A stretch of 5,933 nt of DNA from an uncultured Lachnospiraceae bacterium. Lineage in GTDB: Bacteria > Bacillota > Clostridia > Lachnospirales > Lachnospiraceae. Below the pieces are notes generated by a model. The model saw only the letters and a list, made by a program, of their open reading frames with translations, had not been told where the DNA came from and searched no databases. The stretch's first letter is position 1; each line of letters opens with the position of its first letter. The position numbers and the translations under genes are program-made. Shown one piece after another: positions 1-5,872 of the stretch. The stretch covers positions 1 through 5,933 of the forward strand of contig CAJUEI010000217.1 of the NCBI GenBank assembly GCA_910585255.1. Reading direction: 5' to 3'.

Positions 1-137
1 CGGGCTAAACACACCCCTTTTTTTGCCATTCGAGAATGGCAAAAAATCCTAGTTGGCTGGCAGAGGCATAAGACGTTCTAACTTTCCTTCGAAGTCACAG
101 CAGAAAGACTAGGTTTTCCAACTCTGGCTGTTTTTTT
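1..137 (+). ncRNA. Candidate structured RNA, 3' part (unassigned; 5' end outside window)
   Basis: No family is recognised. Seen directly: GC content is about 45% in 1-120 against about 25% in 181-480 (hand count), which is typical of folded RNA in an AT-rich genome. A perfect 12-bp stem pairs 19-30 with 35-46 around a CGAG loop. AGTTGG (51-56) pairs with CCAACT (118-123) and encloses an inner stem in which CTTTC (82-86) pairs with GAAAG (103-107) and CTA (78-80) with TAG (110-112). The segment ends in a T7 run at 131-137. The 3' strand CTGGCTG (124-130) has no full partner in the window, so the RNA may begin upstream of position 1 with a closing helix. Strand is inferred from the T-run. Alternative: frame 1 stays open from the window edge to a TAA at 79-81, so 1-81 could be the last 26 codons of an upstream gene. 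I saw no T-box, tmRNA, RNase P or SRP signature. Confidence 0.4.
97..137 (+). terminator. Intrinsic terminator ending the left-edge transcript
   Basis: ACAGC and AGA (97-104) can pair with TCT and GCTGT (123-125 and 127-131), with one bulged G at 126. A short GG-TTTT-CC hairpin lies inside (112-119), and the stem is followed directly by the T-run at 131-137. It would stop transcription entering from the left before the AT-rich interval. This fold competes with the AGTTGG/CCAACT helix listed under the candidate RNA, so both cannot form fully at once. The stem is imperfect, so confidence is moderate. Confidence 0.45.
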
Positions 138-159
138 CTGGCGATAGATCTGTTTTTTG

Positions 160-187
160 TTGTTTTCGGGTTTAGATAGTATATAAT
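160..187 (+). promoter_or_regulatory. Weak candidate promoter in the gene-free interval
   Basis: TTGTTT (160-165) and a perfect TATAAT (182-187) are 16 bp apart. Transcription would start near 194 and run through about 290 bp without a recognisable gene before the ABC operon. TATAAT-like words are common by chance in AT-rich DNA, and the -35 is poor, so this is tentative. The rest of 188-367 shows no gene, RNA signature or convincing repeat to me. Confidence 0.25.
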
Positions 188-367
188 TAATAAGTATTTT
201 TTAACCTATCAAGGAAGTAGCAGAGCGGATTCCGAATTTTCTTTGACTAAAAAACTGTGGGAGATGTTGTTAAGTTGATAAAAATATATGTAAATATGAT
301 GCAATATATTTAGAGGAATTAAAATAGATTTATGCAGTATGATAACAGAAAAATAAAATAGTGTATT

Positions 368-403
368 CTTACAAAAATGTAAGAAATAGAAAAGAAATGT
401 AAG
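368..403 (+). promoter_or_regulatory. BceR-type response-regulator operator (full site plus half-site)
   Basis: CTTACA (368-373), four A residues, then TGTAAG (378-383) form a perfect inverted repeat. It contains TTACA-N4-TGTAA, which fits the TnACA-N4-TGTAA consensus known for BceR, PsdR and YxdJ-type regulators that switch on Bce-type ABC transporters. The 9-mer AAATGTAAG recurs at 375-383 and 395-403, exactly 20 bp apart (about two helical turns), so the second copy supplies a half-site on the same DNA face. The half-site ends about 33 bp before the -10 box, placing the array just upstream of where a -35 element would sit, as expected for an activator. Binding by a BceR homologue is inferred from the motif and the gene downstream. 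Confidence 0.7.
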
Positions 404-432
404 CAAAATCAATAGCAGGACATTTCTTTTTT

Positions 433-441
433 TGTTATACT
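433..441 (+). promoter_or_regulatory. Extended -10 promoter of the ABC operon
   Basis: TGTTATACT contains a TATACT -10 box (436-441) with an upstream TG at the extended -10 position. The expected -35 region (about 413-418, TAGCAG) does not resemble TTGACA, which suits a promoter that needs an activator bound at 368-403. Predicted start of transcription is near 448, giving a leader of about 35 nt. Confidence 0.55.
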
Positions 442-472
442 TGGTACAGTTTAAAAAAGCAATAAAAAATAT

Positions 473-478
473 GGAGGG
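473..478 (+). promoter_or_regulatory. Ribosome binding site of the ABC ATPase gene
   Basis: GGAGGG lies 5 nt upstream of the ATG at 484 and fixes that codon as the start. Confidence 0.85.
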
Positions 479-483
479 TACTT

Positions 484-1251
484 ATGGCGATTTTAGAGGT
501 GAAAAATTTAAAGAAAATTTATACAACCAGGTTTGGAGGAAATCAGGTACAGGCGTTGTCCAATATTAATTTTTCTGTAGAAAAAGGAGAGTATGTAGCA
601 ATTATGGGAGAATCCGGTTCTGGAAAGACGACACTGCTCAATATTTTGGCGGCATTGGATAAACCGACCAGTGGGGAAGTTTTGCTGAATAAAAGAAATA
701 TTGTTACGATTAAAGAAAAAGAAATTTCTGCTTTTCGGCGGGATAATTTGGGTTTTGTATTTCAGGATTTTAATTTATTGGATAATTTTTCGATTCGGGA
801 TAATATTCTGCTGCCGCTGGTATTGGAAAATTTGCCAGTGGGGGAAATGGAACCACGTTTGCTTCCAATTGCACGAAAATTAGGAATCCAAGAACTTTTG
901 GAAAAGTTTCCTTATGAGGTTTCAGGCGGACAGAAACAGAGGACGGCAGTGGCAAGGGCATTGATTACGAATCCGCAGCTGATTCTTGCGGATGAACCGA
1001 CCGGTGCGTTGGATTCGAAAGCAACCGACAGTTTATTGTCTTTGTTTCATCAGATTAACCAGGAGGGACAGACTATTCTTATGGTAACGCATAGTACAAA
1101 GGCAGCCAGTCATGCAAAACGAGTATTATTTATTAAGGATGGGGAAGTATTTCATCAGCTTTATCGTGGAAATTTAAGCAATGAGGAACTCTATGTAAAA
1201 ATTTCCGATACATTGACAATCTTGACGACAGGTGGTGAAGAATATGAGTAA
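484..1251 (+). CDS. ABC transporter ATP-binding protein, BceA type (255 aa)
   Basis: Cytoplasmic nucleotide-binding subunit that would power the permease encoded next to it. All ABC ATPase motifs are present: Walker A GESGSGKTT (residues 42-50), Q-loop Gln94, signature VSGGQKQR (146-153), Walker B LILADEP (166-172) with catalytic Glu171, D-loop GALDS (174-178) and H-loop His203. This is consistent with an active enzyme. The FRRDNLGFVFQDFNLLDNFSIRDNI stretch is typical of the MacB/LolD/BceA group rather than of importers, shown here by residues 84-108. About 30 residues follow the core fold, and the total length of 255 aa is normal for BceA proteins. The start at 484 is supported by GGAGGG 5 nt upstream. 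The gene overlaps the permease gene by 8 bp, so translation is probably coupled. The operator at 368-403 suggests induction by a BceR-like regulator. Family membership is firm; the specific substrate is unknown. Confidence 0.93.
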   Translation: MAILEVKNLKKIYTTRFGGNQVQALSNINFSVEKGEYVAIMGESGSGKTTLLNILAALDKPTSGEVLLNKRNIVTIKEKEISAFRRDNLGFVFQDFNLLDNFSIRDNILLPLVLENLPVGEMEPRLLPIARKLGIQELLEKFPYEVSGGQKQRTAVARALITNPQLILADEPTGALDSKATDSLLSLFHQINQEGQTILMVTHSTKAASHAKRVLFIKDGEVFHQLYRGNLSNEELYVKISDTLTILTTGGEEYE

Positions 1252-3292
1252 TTTATATCGTAAACTGGCATGGATTAATATAAAAAGCAATAAACACTTT
1301 TATCTTCCCTATCTTTTAGCTGGTGTGGTATCGGTTATGATGTTTTATTGTATGCGTGCAATGCAGGGGCACGAGGGATTAGGGCATGTAAGGGGAGGTT
1401 CTGTTGTTGTCATTATATTGACGCTTGGCTTAGTGGTAATTGGATTTTTTGTTTGTATCCTATTATTTTATACCAATAGCTTTATTATGAAACGAAGGAA
1501 AAAAGAGCTTGGTATTTATAATATTTTGGGAATGGAAAAACGTCATATTGCAAAGGTAATGCTTTGGGAAATGATCCTTACATTCTTTATTTCTGTAGGA
1601 ATTGGACTGCTGCTTGGTATTTTATTTCAGAAATTACTGACGATGTTTTTATATAAGCTGACCGGATTAGAAGAGGCGATTCCGTTTTATATTTCAAAAT
1701 ACGGTTGTATACAGACAGCAGAATTATTTGGTGGTATTTATATTGCAACATTTTTATATAATTTTATGAAAATTCAGATGGCAAATCCGATTGAACTTTT
1801 ACATGCTACTAATATAGGAGAACGCGAGCCGAAGACAAAATTGATACTTTCTATCGTTGGTATAGTATGTTTAGGTGCAGCGTATTATATTGCAGTTACA
1901 ACTGAAAATCCAATAGAAGCGATTTTATTGTTTTTTATTGCTGTAATATTAGTAATAATAGGTACCTATTGTTTGTTTACAGCTGGAAGTATTGCTCTTT
2001 TAAAGATGCTGCGGAAAAATAAAAAATATTATTATCAGATTAGGCATTTTACTGCAGTGTCTGGTATGATCTATCGAATGAAACAAAATGCCGCAGGTCT
2101 GGCGAATATTTGTATTTTGTCAACGATGGTTTTAGTAATGATTTCTACTACAATCAGTATGTATTTTGGATTGGAAGATGAATTAAATTATCGTTATACA
2201 GCAGAAATCGGAGTGCAGTTTTATTTTATGAAAGTGCCAAAAGCAGGGATTATGGATCGGGCTTTAGAGGAAATCAGCAGTTATATTAAAGAAGAGGGTT
2301 ATACTATTACCAAACAGAGTGTAATCGGCAGTATGATAGTTTCAGCAAATTGGAAAGAAGATCAGATTACTTTGGCAAAAGAAGAGTTGGATTTTTCTGA
2401 TAAAAATATTATGTTGATTGCTCTTATGACGAAAGAAAATTATGAGAGACTGACAGGGAATTCCGTAACAGATTTAAAAAAAGGCGAAATTGCAGTTGCC
2501 TCGAAAAAGAATGATATAGATAAAAAGGAAACGATTTTATTTAATCAGACAGAATATCCAGTGGTACAGAGGGTAGATCTGTCGGAGAGAGACAAAAAAG
2601 AGAGTATGTCAAATATAGTAAGTGGAATGGCTTATTTGATTTTTTCAGATGAAGAGGCATTAGAAGAGGCTGCAGAAGGAGTATATGATACTTATTCTGA
2701 AATCGAACATTCTCTGCCTAGTATTCATTATGAAATTGCTGTCGATATTGATGGAACTGCAGAGGAAAAATTAAACTGTGTTTCTTCTGTTCGGAATTGG
2801 ATGAATGGATGGAAAGAAAATACGGCAATTCCTTCTGAGATAAGAGAAATTTCTTATGGTTATATTGAATCTAGACAAGAGGGCTACGCCGATTTCTTGT
2901 CTATTAATGGAAGTTTATTCTTTTTAGGAATGTTTCTTGGCAGTATGTTTTTAATGGTAACGGTTTTAATTATTTATTATAAGCAGATTTCAGAAGGATA
3001 TGAGGATAAAGAACGGTTTGCTATTATGCAAAAGGTGGGAATGAGCCATACAGAAGTAAAAAAAGCTATTCGTACACAGATTCAGATTGTATTCTTTCTT
3101 CCGCTTGGAATGGCAGCCGTGCATTTAACAGCGGCATTTCCTATGTTGGAACGATTACTGGCACTGTTAAATTTAACAAATCGGGAGCTTTTTGCCTGGT
3201 GCTTGGTTGGAACGCTGTTTTTATTTGGACTTATCTATCTTGGAGTATTTATAATTACTTCAAGAAGTTATTATAAGATCGTAGGGAAATAA
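1244..3292 (+). CDS. ABC transporter permease, BceB type with FtsX-like domains (682 aa)
   Basis: Membrane subunit of the transporter. I count ten hydrophobic segments at about residues 18-38, 53-78, 105-129, 158-176, 199-218, 225-247, 284-306, 554-578, 611-633 and 648-671. A hydrophilic domain of roughly 245 residues (about 310-553) lies between helices 7 and 8. This is the BceB layout, in which that extracellular domain contributes to recognising peptide antibiotics and helps signal to a partner histidine kinase. Two related FtsX-type motifs follow helix 2 (KRRKKELGIYNILGM, 83-97) and helix 8 (DKERFAIMQKVGMSHTEV, 588-605), as expected for duplicated permease modules. The start is taken as ATG 1244, since GGTGG lies at 1231-1235; an in-frame GTG at 1232 would add four residues but has no better site. 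Substrate cannot be read from sequence; bacitracin, lantibiotic or host-peptide targets are possible. Confidence 0.9.
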   Translation: MSNLYRKLAWINIKSNKHFYLPYLLAGVVSVMMFYCMRAMQGHEGLGHVRGGSVVVIILTLGLVVIGFFVCILLFYTNSFIMKRRKKELGIYNILGMEKRHIAKVMLWEMILTFFISVGIGLLLGILFQKLLTMFLYKLTGLEEAIPFYISKYGCIQTAELFGGIYIATFLYNFMKIQMANPIELLHATNIGEREPKTKLILSIVGIVCLGAAYYIAVTTENPIEAILLFFIAVILVIIGTYCLFTAGSIALLKMLRKNKKYYYQIRHFTAVSGMIYRMKQNAAGLANICILSTMVLVMISTTISMYFGLEDELNYRYTAEIGVQFYFMKVPKAGIMDRALEEISSYIKEEGYTITKQSVIGSMIVSANWKEDQITLAKEELDFSDKNIMLIALMTKENYERLTGNSVTDLKKGEIAVASKKNDIDKKETILFNQTEYPVVQRVDLSERDKKESMSNIVSGMAYLIFSDEEALEEAAEGVYDTYSEIEHSLPSIHYEIAVDIDGTAEEKLNCVSSVRNWMNGWKENTAIPSEIREISYGYIESRQEGYADFLSINGSLFFLGMFLGSMFLMVTVLIIYYKQISEGYEDKERFAIMQKVGMSHTEVKKAIRTQIQIVFFLPLGMAAVHLTAAFPMLERLLALLNLTNRELFAWCLVGTLFLFGLIYLGVFIITSRSYYKIVGK

Positions 3293-3308
3293 TAAAAAAT
3301 AAAAAGAG

Positions 3309-3353
3309 AAAAGGCTTCGCTTTTATTATTTGGAATAAAAACGAAGTCTTTTT
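3309..3353. terminator. Bidirectional intrinsic terminator between convergent genes
   Basis: Positions 3309-3327 pair with 3334-3352 around a 6-nt loop. The stem has 18 pairs (one of them G-T) and a single C/A mismatch at 3320/3341. On the plus strand it is followed by T-rich sequence to 3366, and on the minus strand by a long T-rich tract (complement of 3290-3308). It therefore suits both the ABC operon and the minus-strand ECF gene, whose stop codons lie at 3290-3292 and 3365-3367. Confidence 0.85.
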
Positions 3354-3364
3354 GTATCTATTTT

Positions 3365-4162
3365 TTAGGAATGGATTGTAACAAATAATTCAGCTTTTTT
3401 AAGTGCCGGCCGCAGTGTAAGATAGAGAAAAGAGGCAATAAAGACAGTAGTAACTGCATTTACGGCTGTTGTGGCTGTTCCGATTTTTGCTAGTACTTTG
3501 GTCACGTCCTGCGGAATTCCAAGCAGGTATGTCTTATAGAGATAACCTACCAGTGGATCGGCAACAACATTGAATAACATGCCTGCCAAAGAAGCACCGA
3601 TTGTAGTAAGAGTTAGATATTTTTTACTGTGTTCTGCACTTAATTTGCAGATTTTATGGGCAACAAAGCCGACAATCAGTCCGATACACAGCTTTAATAC
3701 AAAAGTTTTCGGTGCACTGGTAATATAGGATGTGGTGAGATCGGCAATAGTCATTCCGACTGCTCCTGCCATACCTCCCCAAAAGCCGCCGATAAAAAGA
3801 GCTGCCAGTACACAAAAGATATTTCCAAAATGAATCGCAGTTTTTTCTGTTCCGACTGGAATATCAATTTTAAAAAAGGTAAATCCAATATAACAAAGAG
3901 CGGCACAGAGAGCAGCTTGAGCCAGAGTTTTTGTATCTGGTTTTTGGGCAGCTTTAGAGACAGCGAAAGAATGAATCCCGGAAGTTGCTGCAATAATACC
4001 AAGAGTTGCTGTAATAAGACTTAAGGCATAGAGCATTTTCGTACTATTGGATGCTCCTTCTGATGTTGCCCCCTGATAAGTCAATATACCTGCAACAGAA
4101 CCAAAGAAAATCAGTCCGATGCCAATTAAAAAAGTGGTATATTTTTTCTGTGTTTTTTCCAT
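3365..4162 (-). CDS. ECF transporter S component with N-terminal two-helix extension (265 aa)
   Basis: Integral membrane substrate-binding subunit of an energy-coupling-factor vitamin or cofactor importer. The core begins near residue 78 (TLAQAALCAALCYIGFTFFK). It continues with IHFGNIFCVLAALFIGGFWGG (110-130, read in two parts), GAVGMTIADL (133-142) and the KTFVLKLCIGLIVGF helix (152-166). Two further hydrophobic helices lie at about 186-210 and 228-250. The 'IHFGN...GG..GG..G.....ADL' pattern is that of the COG4720 / ribofla_trS-like S components, whose members take up thiamine precursors, pyridoxine and related compounds. Typical members are about 170-200 aa; here residues 1-70 add two extra helices (about 11-33 and 43-66). 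No ATPase or EcfT gene is adjacent, so it presumably shares a common energising module. GGAGGA (4171-4176) sits 8 nt before the ATG and supports the start. Its short leader shows no riboswitch, so the substrate is undetermined. Confidence 0.8.
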   Translation of the reverse strand: MEKTQKKYTTFLIGIGLIFFGSVAGILTYQGATSEGASNSTKMLYALSLITATLGIIAATSGIHSFAVSKAAQKPDTKTLAQAALCAALCYIGFTFFKIDIPVGTEKTAIHFGNIFCVLAALFIGGFWGGMAGAVGMTIADLTTSYITSAPKTFVLKLCIGLIVGFVAHKICKLSAEHSKKYLTLTTIGASLAGMLFNVVADPLVGYLYKTYLLGIPQDVTKVLAKIGTATTAVNAVTTVFIASFLYLTLRPALKKAELFVTIHS

Positions 4163-4170
4163 AATAAGAA

Positions 4171-4176
4171 TCCTCC
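4171..4176 (-). promoter_or_regulatory. Ribosome binding site of the ECF S component gene
   Basis: On the minus strand GGAGGA lies 8 nt upstream of the ATG at 4162-4160, which decides the start. Confidence 0.8.
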
Positions 4177-4205
4177 GTTTTTATGAAATATTTTTTATAG
4201 ATGCT

Positions 4206-4234
4206 ATTATAGAGAAAAGTGGATAGATAGAAAT
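4206..4234 (-). promoter_or_regulatory. Candidate promoter of the ECF S component gene
   Basis: The minus strand reads a perfect TATAAT (complement of 4206-4211). The hexamer 17 bp upstream, ATTTCT (complement of 4229-4234), is a poor -35. Transcription would start near 4199, giving a leader of about 36 nt, too short for a known vitamin riboswitch. Confidence 0.45.
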
Positions 4235-4308
4235 AGCCAGTTTGAAAAAAAAATACCATACCAGTTGAAAAAGAATCGGGAAACAACAGAAAATAATAAA
4301 GGAATCGG

Positions 4309-4337
4309 TTGCGAAAGAAAATAAGCTGAGCTATAAT
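4309..4337 (+). promoter_or_regulatory. Sigma-A-type promoter of gltX
   Basis: TTGCGA (4309-4314) and a perfect TATAAT (4332-4337) are separated by the ideal 17 bp. Predicted start of transcription is near 4344, leaving a leader of about 45 nt. That is far too short for a T-box, so tRNA-sensing attenuation is not used here. Confidence 0.7.
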
Positions 4338-4388
4338 GAATCAGAAATAAATACAGAAAATAGAAGTAACAAGAAAGTGAGGAACACC

Positions 4389-5855
4389 ATGTCTCAGAAA
4401 ATTAGAACAAGATTTGCACCCAGTCCGACAGGACGGATGCATGTAGGAAATTTAAGAACTGCACTGTATGCCTATTTAATTGCAAAGCATGAAAATGGAG
4501 AGTTTTTACTTCGTATTGAAGATACCGATCAGGAACGGTTGGTAGAAGGTGCAGTGGATATTATTTATCGTACAATGGAAAAAACCGGATTGATCCATGA
4601 CGAAGGACCCGATAAAGACGGCGGAGTAGGACCTTATGTACAAAGTGAGCGTCAAGCAAAAGGAATCTATTTAGAGTATGCAAAAATATTGATAGAAAAA
4701 GGAGAAGCATACTATTGCTTTTGTGATAAAGAACGACTTTCCACTTTAAAGACAGAGATTGTAGAAGGGAAAGAGATTTCCGTCTATGATAAGCACTGTC
4801 TTTCTCTGACAAAAGAAGAAGTAGAAGCTAACTTGGCTGCTGGGAAACCCTATGTAATTCGGCAGAACAATCCGACAGAAGGCATAACTACCTTTCACGA
4901 TGAACTATATGGAGATATATCCGTAGAAAATGCAGAGTTAGACGATATGATTTTAATAAAATCAGACGGTTTTCCTACTTATAATTTTGCCAATGTAGTA
5001 GACGATCATCTGATGGGAATTACACATGTAGTAAGAGGAAATGAATATCTCTCCTCTTCTCCTAAATATAACCGTCTATATGAAGCTTTTGGATGGGAAG
5101 TGCCAATCTATATTCACTGTCCGCTGATTACAGATGAAAATCATCATAAATTAGCCAAGCGAAGCGGACATGCTTCTTATGAAGATTTGGTAGAACAGGG
5201 ATTTTTACCGGAAACGATTGTAAATTTTGTAGCACTGCTGGGCTGGAGTCCTGCAGAAAATCGGGAGATTTTTTCTCTGGAAGAGTTAGTGCAGGCTTTT
5301 GATTATCACCATATCAATAAATCTCCGTCTGTATTTGATTTTACAAAATTAAAATGGATGAATGGAGAATATTTAAAAGCCATGGAGCCAGAACAGTTTT
5401 ATCAGATGGCAGAACCATTCATAAAAGAGATCATTACAAAAGAAATGGATTTAAAAAAGGTAGCAGCCCTAGTAAAAACCAGAATTGAAATTTTCTCCGA
5501 TATAAAAGATCAGATTGATTTTTTAGAGGAGCTTCCTGATTATACCACCGATCTCTATATTCATAAAAAAATGAAAACCAATACAGAAACGTCTCTGGAG
5601 GTATTAAAAGAAATTCTTCCGATTTTAGAAAAACAAGAAGATTATAGTAATGATGCTCTATACCAGACCTTATCCCAATATGTAACAGAAAAAGGAGTAA
5701 AAAACGGCTATGTTATGTGGCCGATTCGAACAGCAGTTTCTGGAAAACAATCCACTCCAGGAGGAGCAACCGAGATTATGGAGCTGCTTGGCAAACAGGA
5801 ATCCTTACAAAGAATTCGAATTGGAATAGAAAAATTACAAACCCTCTTTATATAG
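4389..5855 (+). CDS. gltX: Glutamyl-tRNA synthetase (488 aa)
   Basis: Cytoplasmic class I aminoacyl-tRNA synthetase that attaches glutamate to tRNA-Glu (and, if non-discriminating, to tRNA-Gln). Numbering is from ATG 4389. The N-terminal catalytic fold shows FAPSPTGRMHVGN (9-21), which contains the HIGH-type motif as HVGN, then LRIEDTDQER (41-50). The tRNA-acceptor region has YCFC (109-112) and a later Cys137, possibly a remnant zinc-knuckle site. GYPTYNFANVVDD-like sequence (194-206) and VVRGNEYLSSSPK (214-226) are characteristic of GluRS. The KMSKS-type loop is KLAKR (254-258), where most GluRS have KLSKR. The alpha-helical anticodon-binding region fills the C-terminal third, and the length is normal. 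I prefer ATG 4389 because GAGG (4379-4382) lies 6 nt upstream; an in-frame GTG at 4377 would add MRNT and consume that site. A helicase gene follows after 17 bp. Confidence 0.96.
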   Translation: MSQKIRTRFAPSPTGRMHVGNLRTALYAYLIAKHENGEFLLRIEDTDQERLVEGAVDIIYRTMEKTGLIHDEGPDKDGGVGPYVQSERQAKGIYLEYAKILIEKGEAYYCFCDKERLSTLKTEIVEGKEISVYDKHCLSLTKEEVEANLAAGKPYVIRQNNPTEGITTFHDELYGDISVENAELDDMILIKSDGFPTYNFANVVDDHLMGITHVVRGNEYLSSSPKYNRLYEAFGWEVPIYIHCPLITDENHHKLAKRSGHASYEDLVEQGFLPETIVNFVALLGWSPAENREIFSLEELVQAFDYHHINKSPSVFDFTKLKWMNGEYLKAMEPEQFYQMAEPFIKEIITKEMDLKKVAALVKTRIEIFSDIKDQIDFLEELPDYTTDLYIHKKMKTNTETSLEVLKEILPILEKQEDYSNDALYQTLSQYVTEKGVKNGYVMWPIRTAVSGKQSTPGGATEIMELLGKQESLQRIRIGIEKLQTLFI

Positions 5856-5861
5856 ATTAAG

Positions 5862-5867
5862 AAAGGA
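5862..5867 (+). promoter_or_regulatory. Ribosome binding site of the downstream helicase gene
   Basis: AAAGGA lies 5 nt before the ATG at 5873, within the 17-bp gap after gltX. Confidence 0.6.
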
Positions 5868-5872
5868 TAAGA

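Noticed and set aside
1..81. C-terminal end of an upstream protein in frame 1
   Set aside because: The 26-codon open frame is short enough to occur by chance and resembles no family I know. Kept only as an alternative to the RNA interpretation.
333..362. Nine-codon plus-strand ORF (ATG CAG TAT GAT ...)
   Set aside because: AGAGGA at 311-316 is too far from the ATG to serve it, and nothing else supports translation.
209..412. Minus-strand open frame of 67 codons
   Set aside because: It lies in AT-rich regulatory DNA, is dominated by Phe, Leu, Ile and Tyr as random AT-rich frames are, has no ribosome binding site I can support, and covers the operator for the plus-strand operon.
1232..1243. 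GTG at 1232 as the permease start
   Set aside because: ATG 1244 has GGTGG at a suitable distance and gives the usual ATPase-permease overlap; the GTG adds only four residues.
4338..4388. T-box or other leader attenuator for gltX
   Set aside because: The predicted leader is about 45 nt, with no AGGGTGGNACCGCG-type T-box sequence and no terminator hairpin.
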